64,000 nucleotides of DNA from Apostichopus japonicus (lineage: Eukaryota; Echinodermata; Holothuroidea; Aspidochirotida; Stichopodidae), in the NCBI RefSeq assembly GCF_037975245.1, contig NC_092563.1, positions 28,669,960 through 28,733,959 on the forward strand, written 5' to 3'. This document shows, one piece after another, positions 37,801 through 52,200 of this stretch (the stretch's first letter is position 1; the number at the start of each line of letters is the position of its first letter). The notes beneath the pieces were generated by a model, which saw only the letters and a program-made list of their open reading frames with translations, made no database searches and was not told the origin of the DNA. The translations under genes were made by a program, and so were the position numbers.

Positions 37801-39009
37801 CTTTGCCGTGACTACAATACTCCCTATCACAGGCACCTTTTCACCTGAATAGCCACGTAGGGTTATATTGGTATCCTTTATGGGGTAATGGGTCAAACTG
37901 GACTTGTACACATGCTCTGAAATGGTGGAACGAGCCGCACCGGTGTCAATTTCCATGGTTATTGGAACATTAGTGTCCCCTACCACTAACGTAATCAAAT
38001 ACGGCTTATTGGTCTTTACACCTGATAATGTATGATATAAACCACAATGTAAATCACTTTCATCAGTATTAACACTATCTACATACTGTTCATTAGTGTC
38101 CTTATTACTAGAACTAACGTTAGGCTCACCATCCTCCATAGGCCTATAGCTAGTTGAGACAGAGTGGTTGCGGTGACCCCCTGTCCTTGTCTGATTCTGC
38201 GAACTTTTCTGGCTTTGAGGTCCCTTAGCCCCAGATCGGCAAGCTCTTTGAATATGACCCTTCTTCCCGCACGAATGACAGTTTACCTCGCGAAACCTGC
38301 AATCATCGGGCTTGTGGTTGCTTCCCCCGCAGCGATAGCATGATTGTGCACTGTTAGCTTGCCAGGGTTGCTGATTAGGCCTATTGTGCTTGTCGTTGTT
38401 TCTATTAGTCCCCTGACCCCTTCGTCCTTGACCTTGAGGGCTCCGCCAATTCAATCTGTTTGTACTCACAGAACTTCCTGCATCGATATGTTCCCTTGTT
38501 GCTATGCCAGCCATTTCGTCTGCAAGACACTTGGTTTTAGCTTTGTCAAACGTCAGATCAGCGGTTGAGAGTAGCTGCGTTTGAGTTTTCACAAATCTTG
38601 TGTGCAGTCCCGAGACCAGTCTGTCTCGCAGTGCCTCCAGTAGAAATGCGTTGAAATCGCAATGGGTTGCCAAGTTCTTCAAGCGAACAATAAAGTCTGC
38701 AACTGACTCGGTTTCAGACTGTGAAGCAGCCCAAAATTTAAAACGTTCAGCGATCACGATCGGTTTCGGTGAAAAATGTCCTTTCAGGATGGTTTTCAGA
38801 TGCGCGTACGTCTGTGTACACGGCTTGTCTGGGCTACATACCGTTTTCAAGAGCTTGAAAGTGTCAGCGCCCACCATAGCGAGAAAAAAATTAGCCTGTC
38901 TCGCCTCGGCAATATCGTTTGCCACTATAAAGGCATCGCAGCGATCTGCGTAATCTTCGAAGCTTTCGACTGTGTTGTCGAACGGCCCGATATTCCCGTA
39001 AACTGCCAT
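34807..39009 (-). CDS. Gag-Pol polyprotein of a Ty3/Gypsy retrotransposon
   Basis: A single 1,400-aa frame fuses gag and pol without a frameshift. Residues 1-170 form a gag-like helical region. Two CCHC knuckles lie at 224-237 and 244-257. The aspartic protease has DTGA at 355-358. Reverse transcriptase has YMDD at 651-654. RNase H has its first catalytic Asp at about 800. Integrase has an HHCC zinc site (H1018, H1021, C1051, C1054) and a DDE triad at D1082, D1135, E1171. The C-terminal tail is Pro/Ser-rich with no chromodomain. The PR-RT-RH-IN order places it in Ty3/Gypsy; the single frame and two knuckles resemble the Mag/K02A2.6-like group, a tentative call. All key residues are present, so the protein is probably functional. 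Confidence 0.97.
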   Translation of the reverse strand: MAVYGNIGPFDNTVESFEDYADRCDAFIVANDIAEARQANFFLAMVGADTFKLLKTVCSPDKPCTQTYAHLKTILKGHFSPKPIVIAERFKFWAASQSETESVADFIVRLKNLATHCDFNAFLLEALRDRLVSGLHTRFVKTQTQLLSTADLTFDKAKTKCLADEMAGIATREHIDAGSSVSTNRLNWRSPQGQGRRGQGTNRNNDKHNRPNQQPWQANSAQSCYRCGGSNHKPDDCRFREVNCHSCGKKGHIQRACRSGAKGPQSQKSSQNQTRTGGHRNHSVSTSYRPMEDGEPNVSSSNKDTNEQYVDSVNTDESDLHCGLYHTLSGVKTNKPYLITLVVGDTNVPITMEIDTGAARSTISEHVYKSSLTHYPIKDTNITLRGYSGEKVPVIGSIVVTAKYGGTSCRMDLLVVKGSRPSLFGRDHLSKIKLDWENIFVVSEPKPAKVGIQNLGNPVSPTLENLLSQNQKMFSSRDMGIKGFSARLRVKAKSRPKYQKSRPVPYSLLSKVENEYEKLIKNDIVTQVNYSEWASPVVHVQKGNGEIRVCGDYKALNDCIEDEGYKLPNTNDLFAKLAQGGTHPKVFSVLDLSGAFNQLFLDDESARLLVMNTHKGLLSPKRLCYGVKTAPAIFQETMDKILSGLDNVFCYMDDILIATENENSHLKGLEAVFARLNMHNVRLNGTKCQFMKSKIRYLGHELTSEGVSPLQDKIEAIQKAPRPTNVSELKSFLGMVNYYGKFVRNLSSQMQPLYALLQHNINWVWSDDCEQAFVNAKNALASNQVLTHFDPNKPLVLSVDASPCGLGAVLGHRYPDGSDRPIAYASRTLSQTEKNYAQIEKEALAIIFGIKKFHLYLYGTNFTLITDHQPLTKIFGPKHGIPALAAARMQRWAVLLSAYQYNIEYRSSAKNANADLLSRLPVGEASSGDPEEYFVFETVLMETPITATEISKHTDKDPVLAKVLEFTLSGWPNHCVDPAIQPYFTRRDELSLEDGCLLWGRRVIIPSKLHELILSELHECHPGMSRMKALARCYVWWPGLDKDIEDKVRLCTQCIQVQKAPNPEPLLLWPWATQPWQRVHIDYAEVKGQNFLLVVDSHSKWLEVLPMNTTTSTATINVLRTLFARYGLPIQLVSDNGPQFRSEEFQNFLKSNGVDHTLTPPYHPATNGLAERNVQTFKNAFAKSSGETLGHKVANVLFSLRNTPNTTTGKTPSELFLKRSPRTRLSLLKPSLQRKVEKRQDAAKQQRDRSSPVRQFDLYQPVRVRNIRGGKDRWIPGTIVKVKGPRTYIVRIPGNNRRFVHSDHLIPDDTGANAMAGKPNINSPMDADVVPVPVNVPQTTRELGQSSNLDQPGPSTTSPVVSGSPVHTGQTPVVVAESPAPSATVTRSGRVVRPPKRLEI

Positions 39010-39053
39010 GTTTACAATACAGAAATATTCTGGGTTATATTATAGGTTCTTCC

Positions 39054-39070
39054 TTAGTTCGTCGCCAGTT
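39054..39070 (-). other. Primer-binding site of the Gypsy element
   Basis: Directly after the 5' LTR on the minus strand comes AACTGGCGACGAACTAAGG. The TGG at its start would pair with a tRNA CCA end. I cannot name the tRNA with confidence. Confidence 0.5.
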
Positions 39071-39243
39071 TGTTATACCCTGGATTAATGGAGGATTATC
39101 CTGATTCCTAGCGATATAACAAGAAGACAAATGCTAAGTGTTTACAGCACATGCGGCCATATTGAACTGTTTATTTTCATCCAGGTCACATGCATTTCAC
39201 AACAACTTTACCAAAATAAATGGCGTGATACTGATATATAACA
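39071..39243 (-). repeat. 5' LTR of the Gypsy element
   Basis: 173 bp, followed by target duplication TGAGC. It should carry the promoter that drives gag-pol on the minus strand. Confidence 0.95.
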
Positions 39244-39450
39244 TGAGCCATCTTACAATAACTATGTTTTAAGTAAGTCTTTTGCTAGGCTTGGGGAATT
39301 GATTACGTAACACACAGGATAATGTCCCAGATAACTTTCAATGGTGAAGAAGTGTGCACTGAGGAAAAATGAACAGAAGTCTTACTAATGTGCGGATTTT
39401 CAAACGTGCATTTTTGGTTTCCTGAATTTGAAAAGTATGGAGTCTCTTAC

Positions 39451-39846
39451 CAGTGGCGGAGCGTCCATACAGTCAGCTGGGGCGGATGCCCCCCCACCCC
39501 CTGACATACTCAATTGGACTGCTGGCGCCCGTTTAAGCTTTTTACCACTATTAACTTATTTGCGATTATTGACTTTTTTATTGTGCTCTCAAATACCTAT
39601 CGACATTTGTCACATATGGTGTAATTTTCTGACAAAATGGCGATGACACCTATTTATTCTTCGTTTATCTGCAAATTAGCAAGGCCCGGAAAGGGTCATT
39701 TCCGGCGATCTAGGGAGTATCTTTACTAAAAAAATCCTGTACGCTCCGCGCCAACCTGTGGTGGCGCTCCGCTTAGATATAGTGTCGAAAACGCCCCTAC
39801 AGACCATTCTCGCCCCCCCTGAACAATACCCCTAGCTCCGCCACTG
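39451..39846. mobile_element. hAT-like MITE, CAGTGGCGGAG family, copy 1
   Basis: A 396-bp element with TIRs CAGTGGCGGAG / CTCCGCCACTG. Flanks TCTCTTAC (left) and ACTCTTAC (right) are an 8-bp target duplication with one change. A closely similar copy lies at 59585-59986. It contains a CCGCGCCAACCTGTGGTGGC block shared with the other copy and has no transposase. Confidence 0.85.
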
Positions 39847-40117
39847 ACTCTTACCGTCCTTGCACAGTTGTCAGGGAGGATGAGGATTTTTTATGAGGAT
39901 TGCAAAGTTGGCAAATACTATTATGGTAACATTCATCCAACACAACAACATCATGGGTCAAGCCTGCCTATAGAAAAACAGTCTTCAAATTCACTTGAGC
40001 ATTAATAATTTGCTACTTGATAGCATAAACTATACCCTAGGTACGGCAATTAGGATTCCTTGAGCACACCTAATTAATCGACCAGCCACAGATGATTGTT
40101 AACACAAGTGCTCTAAT

Positions 40118-40488
40118 CATAGGCGCAGGAGGCGGGGGGGGGGCTGGGGGTTGGCTGCAGCCCCCCAACCAAATATTTTGGTGAAAATTCGGGCAATATG
40201 CTGAGAATTTTTCGGGCACCTACTGAAAGAAAAATAAATTGCAATGTGTTTTTCTTATATATTATTATCATTATTATTGTAACGACTTCCCCGAAAGTCA
40301 TAATCAATATCGAAGGGTAATAACACGGCATATGATTGTATGTATTTGGCATGCGATGTAATAACCGATGCATGCCTATATGATAGCGGGTTAATATGTT
40401 GAATGCGCGCGGAGCGCAAAAATTTGGTTTTATTTTTCGGGCAACTCGTTACAGACCCCCCAAATCAAGTTGGGCTCCTACGTCTATG
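40118..40488. mobile_element. hAT-like MITE with 8-bp target duplication GCTCTAAT
   Basis: A 371-bp element with ends CATAGGCGCAGGAG and CTCCTACGTCTATG (imperfect TIR). Exact 8-bp direct repeats GCTCTAAT lie at 40110-40117 and 40489-40496. Just inside the left end a G-run and a C-run are separated by TTGGCTGCAG, able to form a hairpin. Nonautonomous. Confidence 0.82.
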
Positions 40489-40496
40489 GCTCTAAT

Positions 40497-43099
<2,603 letters not shown>

Positions 43100-43105
43100 T
43101 TATTT
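43100..43105 (-). terminator. Polyadenylation signal for RBCK1
   Basis: AATAAA on the minus strand, 168 bases after the stop codon of the last visible coding exon. Its nearness supports 43273-43404 being the terminal exon. Confidence 0.5.
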
Positions 43106-43272
43106 TAATATTTAATGGTCTCAATTCGTTGCTATCATCCTTCTGAACCTCTCTTTGCAGTCAATCTACCCATTTAGCATACACCGGGAAACTACCGACA
43201 TGTATCTAGTCTCTCCGGCATGCGGATAGCTGGCTGCGCAAAGGTGCTGTGGATCCAAGTATAATAGCCGTT

Positions 43273-46200
43273 CTACATATCTACACCAGTCCAGCGGAAA
43301 CCTGTGCGACACACAGAGCATGTCATATTTGGACAACCACCTTTCTTCTGGATGACAACACCACATTTAGGACAATTCATGGCTCTTCCATCTCTCAACA
43401 TTTGCTATAACAAAAAGAAAAAAATTTATGTGCTTAAAACGAAATAGTCCATTGGACATGCTTCAAAAGTAAAATAAATGTTCTACCCCCCAACCCCCCT
43501 CCCCCAGAAACAATTAATAACCTGACCCATGATAAACCTTTTGAAAGAGTTAAAAGATGGTATTTTGCAAATGCACTTCTCTAAAGTGGATACACATCCC
43601 AAGTATGAAGTCCTTTTAAGATCTACATTTGGATTTGTCTCGTATGCAAGGTTTTCAGACTTTGACCTCCATTGACCTCAAGTAGCCTTGACCTTCACTG
43701 CTAAAAAAAGGTTTCACACACTCATTGAGGTAGATCCAGATACCAATTATTAAGGTAATCCAAACTATGTTTTAGGAGCTTGCATGTTCAAAAGGTTTTC
43801 TGACTTTGACCTCTATTGAAATGACCTTTGAACTCCTCAGCACATGATTGACTTAAGGTACTCACTAAAGTGGATCGATTTAGATCCAAATCTAAAGTTT
43901 TGAACTGTAGAGAGGATCTTGTTTTATTTACTGTGATTACAACCTTTCATACTCTGACCTCTGCTGGTTTAGTATGATCTTTGACCTTATCAGAAAACAT
44001 CTGCTCCCTTCTTCTGATAAAGAAGGATCGACCATAAGCCATCTATTTACTTTATCCAAGCCTTATTTTGTGTGATTACCTTGTTTTCAAGCTTTACAGA
44101 ATCTGAAATTGTTGACTTCAAATAATCTTTGACAGCAATGTAAAGTGATAATTTCTGATAGCTCATCCACTACATATCTTTTGAGAGTTATTATGTTTAC
44201 AAGCCACAGTGCTGTACACACACATGCCATCACCACCCCAGAGATTCCTTCCTTTGGCAAGCAATACAATATCTTAATCCAGCAAGGAAATTAAGTTTAA
44301 TATATCGACAAAGATGGGAATTTTTTGAGCTGTCAAAAGTTGGACTGATGAAGGGGGGTGAATCGTTCCCTAAGTAAAGTGATTGCCTCTCAAGAACACC
44401 AATAATCAGTCAAATCAAAACTCTGTTCAAGTTGGGCCTTGACAAATACAACTCTAAATTTTAGAAGTATAAAATATTTTAGGAGTTGACTTTTGGCACA
44501 CGGCATATCTTAATCATATGGTTTAGTAGGCCCGCCTCCCCGCCCCTCCCGAAATTGACTACAGGCTTTAGGGCTGTATTCCCCTTCCCTGGCCATCTTG
44601 TCAGGTCTGCATGTGGGTACTCAAAAAAATTATTTTTATTTTACAGTTATCTGTATGGCCACAAAGTTTTAGAACCTTTATAATTGCAAATATGTACCTT
44701 TTTTTTAACTTCTCAATAATCTAACCCAACTCTGGATTATTCCCAGAGATTAAAAAACAAACAAGTTTCCTAATTGACCATTTTTGTTAATGTTGTAGCA
44801 TATTTATGGGTTATAAGCACTGCAGATGACTTTCAAAACGAGCTATTAAAAGGCTTAATATTAAAGCATGCAAGCTTGATAATATCACCTGTAGGGCTTC
44901 TTGATTCTGTCTGGCCGTTTCATCGTTCCGAGCTTTCAAGTTAAGGTCGTCTTGATATTGCTTGCAGTTTTGACCTTCGTGTGACACCTTACAGGTCAAA
45001 CAGTTCATTTGCTTACAGATGGGGCAGTGGAAAAAGTTGTGCTCTTCGTCGTAGAAGCACCAGCCTTTGCAGTCCGGTGTTAAACAGTGGAAAGTGTTAG
45101 GTGATGATGCCTCAGCTGTTTTTAGGCTTCTTTCTATGATATCATTGTAACCTTCTCTTCCAACAATCTAAAGGATTGATAATGTAAAACTGAATGACTG
45201 GTCTCATTGATATCATTGTAACTTTCTCTGCCAACAATCTAAAGGATTGATGATGTAAAACTGAATGACTGGTCTCATTGATATCATTGTAACCTTCTCT
45301 TCCAACAATCTAAAGGATTGATGATGTAAAACTGAATGACTGGTCTCAACAACCCAGCTGCATGAATGTTAATTTTGCAAATATGAGACGCACATGTATT
45401 TGAAAACGTTTTTTTCCCAGAAGGAGAGAGAGCAAGCTAAACACTTTGCAAACCCAAATGATGAAAAATTATGTCAATAAAGCACACCGTTTGTTTAATT
45501 TGAAAATATTACAAATTTTTTCATGTTAGGAGATGGGGAATGTCAACGAGAATATGCGGTGGGCTAAAGATTTTATAAGAGAAAACCTGAGAAATGTATT
45601 AGTAAGAAGAGCTAAATTGAAAACGACCCCTGATATCATTAAACCACTTCCGTCGTGGGGCTGCTAACAGACGGAGGCCATGAACGATTGGATTGACACA
45701 GGGCTATGCATATTCACATTCATTATATACATACATACATATATAATAAATGGGGTTCTTTTGTCATGTGGCTGGATGACTACTAAATTAATTATAACCT
45801 AACTTGACATTCATCATATTTCTTTATCAGTTTATTAATTGTTTATTGCAGTATCATATTTTAAGATATCAGTTATGATCATTACTGTGGAAATTGAATT
45901 TCATATTTTTGCTTTTAATTTCCGTGTTAATTACCTGTTTAATTTCTCGTTCTAGAATGGTTTGTTGACATGCATTGTCTCCATCTGTGTAGGGACACTT
46001 CACCTCGGCATCTTCACTAAGTCTGACATGGTTTGCACAACAATCCCTTCATGATAAAAAATGATGACAAAATGTAGTAACCATAAATCAGCAAAAGAAT
46101 TTTTAAATTTTTTAAATTTTTAAATGACAAAAGTAAATAAAAGCTTACTAGAAAGGAGGAGAAATTTAGTAAAGACTGAGTAATCAAAAGGGCTTAAAAA

Positions 46201-49200
46201 AATAGATATAGAAGATTTAAGGAAAAAACATGACATATAAAAACTACAAACCTAGAGGTGATTTCTGCCCAACAGACAGAGAGAATCAGGGAGATCATAC
46301 TTAATACAATAGCCTCAGTTAATTAAGGAATGACTTTACATTAACAGTAGTATATTAGCCCTGCATGCGTACCTGCATAGTTCATGTAGGCATTCTTGTA
46401 GTCTGATTCCTTGTCCAGGTTCGATCTCCGAGAAACAAATTGGGCATTCAAATACTTCATCGTTCGTGATTAGATTATATTCCGTCGCTTGGTAAAGCCT
46501 AGCACGATTTTTGCGCGCAGTAAGACGTTCTGTTTCCTTTTCGTGGACTTGCATCTATATCGAAAACCAAAACATACACATTCACCCCATTACATTTTTT
46601 GCGAACCGGGGTAAGAAGACGGCTATATATGTTGTGAATATCATCGCAACGATTTAGCATGCATTGACCGCATGAGGGCGATAACCAACAATAAAATTGA
46701 CAAAACTATGATGATTATACTAACCAATGGTATTCACAGATCCAAAAGATAAAAAGGTGCAACAAAATAAGGATCGCTTCATGGTAATAAACTGCATTGA
46801 AAAGCGGTAGCCTTTGATAGCTGCCCTACTTGTAACAATTTTTAAAATTCAAACCCCTATCCATGAATGCTGCACAGAACAAAGCACCATCGTACTTCAA
46901 ACGTTTTACTTCAGATGTCTTGTAACTAAATATCATAACTTTATATTAAGTTGTCATTGTATTCATAGCAAAAAGTAACCATTTTCCCTCCAATTTACCC
47001 TTCATTGTAAATGTCTTCGGGACATAAGTCCACAAAGCAAACGGTACCTTCCTACTAAATTTGAAGAGTCAAATACTGCCAATCGATCAACCAAATGAAA
47101 TGAATGCACGCACAAAACATGCCCTAGTTTGCTTCGATCATTAAGTGTATATACCAATGCATTGTAAGAAACCCTCATGCCATGCGTGCATGTTATGGCA
47201 TCACCTGTTTGTGTTTAAGAAGTATGTAGAAGTCAGCTGCAATCTAGCGCAAGGGGCGCTTCACAATATATTTGATTTAAATGAAAATTGACAAACACAC
47301 ACAGAAACAGTCGACAGCTTTCGATCCATTCCAGATATGGACTTCTGGTCACCCTCAATTACACCACAATGAATGACCCTAGTGACTCGCTTCTCAGGAA
47401 AACTAACAATTACCATGGCAACCATTCCTATGGCAACAGAAATAGCCTCAATAGGCTCACCTAGCCAACAAACTACAATTTCTAATCCTTCCTATGTGAG
47501 CTATTAGATCTAAAACCACTTATTTTTTTCTGTAGCATTTTGAAGTTAAAATCCTGATGGAAAAAATGGACATGTTCAGAGAGAAACTATACACTAATTC
47601 CCTAGAGTATGGTTTTATTAAATTTCCTATGTTATAAATACATATTCATGACATGCTCGCTTCTCAATTAGCTATTCATGTGGCCTAATTTGTATGATAA
47701 TGTAGGTAAGCTTTCTTGCATGCTCTCAGTGCTATTCACGTGGACACTAAATAATTGCACAATTAACTATATAGTAAAATTATCCTACGTCAGGTGATTT
47801 TCCAGTTTGAAAAAACCATCAGCTCACTGACGACAAAGGAAAAACATAGTATTAATTATTAGGTATCATTAGGTAACTATATATACACTTCCATACAACT
47901 AGCAATTATGCCTTGTTGTTCAAATGTTCTGTTGGGAAGAGGGAAGGGAGGGGGAGGGGAAGGGGGGAATTAGGGCATCTTATATGAGATGGACTCACCA
48001 TTGCAAACGCTTGTTCATTTGTCTCAAATGATGCCTCGATTCTTGCTTCATCTTTGTCCATAACATATGACCCCATTTTTGGGATTTCGTAGTCTTCTGG
48101 TCGCTCATGCGAACACTGACGGCAACCAGGGACACGTGGTGGATTTATAAATGTGCACTGTGGACACCCCCAGCCAACTTCATCAGCCGTTGGGAGTTGT
48201 TGGTTGCGATGTCTCCGCCGTGATGATGCAGGTTGTGGAATACGGAATTGTTCTCTTCCTATAAAAGGTTCCTCCTGTTCCTTCCATCCACCGTTGTTTT
48301 CCATGCTCCAATTCTCCTGCCCACTAAAATCACATGGTCTTCTCAATGGCTCTCGTCGTGATTTTTTTTTCTTTGGAGCTAACCCAGAAAAGTGTAATAA
48401 AAGTGGTAAAATTAGTATGGAGATGGGCTGGATGTGAATGTGCAAGCAACAAGGGGCACAAGGAAAGGGAGTGTACATATAATTACATGTAATATGGAAG
48501 ATGGATATGACATGGGCCAGGGAGAATTAATTTCAATGATTCATTGCCATATTGAAATAATGTGATAATCACTGCCATATTGAGATTTATCAACATTTGG
48601 TAAAGGATCCTCCACAGAGAACATAAAATTTTGGCATGATTTCCCAAGTATATAAAGCAAATTGCTTAAACCAAAAGGATGGCCTTTCAGAAACTTCTGT
48701 TTACCTTTTTGTACTATGTAGTATAAATGTGCAGGAATATGCTTTGACAGTAACCAATCATTGACATCGCCTTCCCTCCCCCCACAATACCCCAAATTTT
48801 GTTACCCTTATATATAAGACTATATATGCTAATGGGTGTCCACAGGAGGAGGAGCTAGGGGGTCATGAGGATCGCCTTCTCCTCCTGGAAAATCAAACAA
48901 ATAAAAAATTTAACTAACTGCTATGGATTCCTAACTGCTGTCAAGTTCATTCCAATGAAAATGGATTCTTCTCTTAATGTTTTTTTGGGCTTAACTTAAA
49001 CAACTGAAAAGTGGGCCCACTAGCACTCTGAGATATGGTATTCCACAGAGAATATTCTTTGGTTAATTTTTTAAACAAGTCACAGCAGTTGGTCTCAAAA
49101 AAGCTAATCAGTAAAAATTGATCTACTGTACAACACCTTGACAGACATTCTTCATAGGTTGCCAGATAGCAGGCCTGTGGCTTCATCTGCCAAATTTGCA

Positions 49201-52200
49201 GAAATTACTGGTCAAATCGGACAGCAATCAACCAAATGACAAAATAGGGTAAGGTACTAATCTAACATCTCGAGAAAGACCACCAGACAGTGGCGTAACA
49301 AGAACCAAGAAAAATACATCCGTCAAGTCGGTCCACTAAAATAGTAGTTTTAATTCTTTCCTGATACCCACTCAATAGGGAATTCAAGAGAAATCCTGTC
49401 CTCAATGAGGAGAGAGAGAGAGCACCAGAGTGCCATATCTGGTTATCTAGAATTGCCAAATACAATAAAAGTGCTCACCCTAGAAAAAATCATTATTGGG
49501 CTTGGGTTGATATGGACTCTACTTTGGGAGTCCATCTACATTGCTACATATGGCTCTTTGCTTCCCCAGCCTGATGCGCCCAACAAGAGCGGTTCAATTT
49601 TGACAGTGAACCAGTCCATTCTTTTACTGTAAACCAGTTGATTCTTTGGAGAGTTAACCATTTATTGGTGAGCCTGATTTGGATTTCTTTCTGTGGACAC
49701 CCTTGTACATGCTACTGCTACATGCTACCATCATAATGACATCATGACATTTGCTTACCAGTTTGCCGCTGTTTACGATGGTGAGGTCCATCCTCAAATA
49801 GTGTTTCAATGTCTTCTTTCACATTTAACTGTTCTTGGAAGACATTTGGTGGTTTAAATGACCTTGGAAGGCTATCAGTACGGGACAACTGAGGTGGCAC
49901 CACAAACTGCGGTTGTGATTGTACACGCAAGTCAGAGAGTGATAGACGCCTACTAGTTTGCATTGATGAATGACCCCTACGTCTTGCTTCAGTATCCAAG
50001 TCATCTCTTCTACGCACTTGTTGTGGAGGTAATGTCTTCCTGCCAGACGTTGGATCAAATGACCGCACTCTTTGGTCAACTTCTTGTGATTGAGCTGGAC
50101 CGAAATATTTCATCGGCCCACGTTGGACTAAATCTGAAGGTGGAAAGACTTCATTCCTGCCGTTTGCACTTCTTGACTCTGTAACGTCTGGTTGCCTACT
50201 CATCGGAGAAAATGGCAAACCTCTTTGTGGAAGTTCTGTCAGACAGAAGGTAGAAGTTCCTCAATAAGATTTTATTCTTTGATTCAGTGAGGTGAATTTT
50301 ATCAAAGAAGACGACACAAATCATAAAATGGTAATGAATTAAGTGAAAATCTGGGACATATAATGCAACTGTCTGACAAAAACGTTTTTCTTGAGATAGA
50401 TAATTGGCTATTAAAATGCATTTTTGAAAATTGTCTACAAAAGGCTGAAACGTGACAGGTAATTGAGGTGTAACGTATGTACGTATAGATATCCTACCAA
50501 TGCTACAGAAAAACTATCTTCCACAGCTTCATAACACAGCCGGGAGAATTTAATAAATTTCAACATTCCAGCAGGTTGAAGTTCTATGTGACTATCTCTG
50601 AGGACATTTTGCCCTTGTTTCCAAAAAGGGTGAAGACATTTGATCAGCCTTACTAGTAATTAAATACATAACAAAAACAGCTTCAGCTCCAATTGTTTCA
50701 TGCAAAGTAGGATAGGCAGAATACATCTGCAATGAAAGGGTGGTATTAGTCAGCCTAGATCAAAATATTGATGGCTGTTTGGAAAAGTGATTGCTAGTGT
50801 GCATGCAGGATTGAAATCCCTCCACTGAGCAAATTTGGTGGAATTAAGCATCAACCCCTTCAATAGCATGTATTATGTTTTTTTTGCTTCAATAGCATAT
50901 GACGGTGAGAATTAGACACAACAACACAGCTAAAACAAGCTTTAGGGTCCTTGTAATACATATATGCACACGCCATGTACCTTAATTGCACAATGCACCG
51001 ACCATAATAAATTAACCTTCCAAATGCAAACAGCTGCTGGTGCAACTTTAATAATGCTCACCTGTTGTCCTCTGTGTATTGTGTACTTGCTGTTGATGAT
51101 ACTGTGGCAGACCCATCCGGTAATGGTTTTCATAGAAATTAGGTTCACCATTCATTCTATGAGCAAGTTGATCCTTCTCTTCCATCTGATGAAACTGATC
51201 TGGGTAACCATCCTGTGTCTTGTCACGTATTTGCTGTTGATGATACGGTGATGAACTCATCCTGGTGTTTTCATAGAAAGATTCACCATTCATTCTATGA
51301 GCTTGGTCCTTCTCTTCCATCTGATGAAACTGCTGATTTAGATATAAACCATCCTGCAACTGGTCATGACAAATCTCTTCATGCGAAGATTGCGGACGTT
51401 TTCTCTCTTCTTGAAGATATTTATTATATTCCTCTTCATTAAAGTTCAGTTCTGAATTGATGAGAGAAGAGAGAGATAGCGAATTAATTGGCAATAGAAA
51501 TATGTTTATTCATGTTGTCACATTCCTGGCCAAAGTAATCCCTGTGTTTTTTTGGTAGGAGGGAGGAGATAGAGGTGGTAAGATGTTGGAAGAGAGGATG
51601 TCCCTACGACACAATTATTGTCTATCTGCTGTGTGGTAATATCCATTTGATAGCCACTTTATGATTTACCACATTTTAATCACACAATAACCGTTCCATG
51701 TTAAACTTGACTCTTGTGAGAATCAAATACTCAGTTCAGCCCAAAATTAGCTGCACCACTTAATGCCATTTTCAGCAGTTAAAAGTTCTGAACAAAAAGA
51801 TCAGCACAATATCACGGCTAGCATGCAAAGAGAAATGCCATAACTGTTACACTGAGGGGTTGTAAACTTGAAGTTTTGTGGCCATATTATACCATAGTGG
51901 GGACATGGGCTGGGAGTCAAGGAGTACAATGTACATGTATAGAACAGGCTTTATAACTTGGCAGAGGCAACTTTAATGGATACCTCATCATGTGAAGTTA
52001 CATCTTTAGTTACATCAGGTACTAATATTTAATTGTCATTGATGGTCCTACCAATGTTGCTAATGCCTTCCATCAACAATTTTTGTTGGAAACCCTTTAT
52101 GACCATCATCTCCTGCTCTGTGTCACCCTCTTTCTTCACGAGAAACAAGACCAGGTTTGAGTTGGCGGTGACACCATTTCCCCGAATGGTTTCGTGATTG

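Larger units (their letters stand above)
34513..39243 (-). mobile_element. Complete Ty3/Gypsy LTR retrotransposon
   Basis: A 4,731-bp element with two 173-bp LTRs (34513-34685 and 39071-39243) that I read as identical, TG...CA ends, and a 5-bp target duplication TGAGC (34508-34512 and 39244-39248). On the minus strand a TGGCGACGAACTAAGG primer-binding-type site follows the 5' LTR within a few bases, and a purine tract (GGTAGGAAGGAG) precedes the 3' LTR. One intact gag-pol frame lies inside. There is no env. Identical LTRs and an open frame mean a recent insertion. It landed next to the satellite-bearing TIR element. Confidence 0.96.

Noticed and set aside
34513-39243. Endogenous retrovirus with envelope
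   Set aside because: No env frame exists between pol and the 3' LTR; it is an LTR retrotransposon.
43166-43366. 66-aa minus-strand frame overlapping the last RBCK1 exon
   Set aside because: Shadow frame of the RING2 exon; its Cys residues do not form a zinc pattern.
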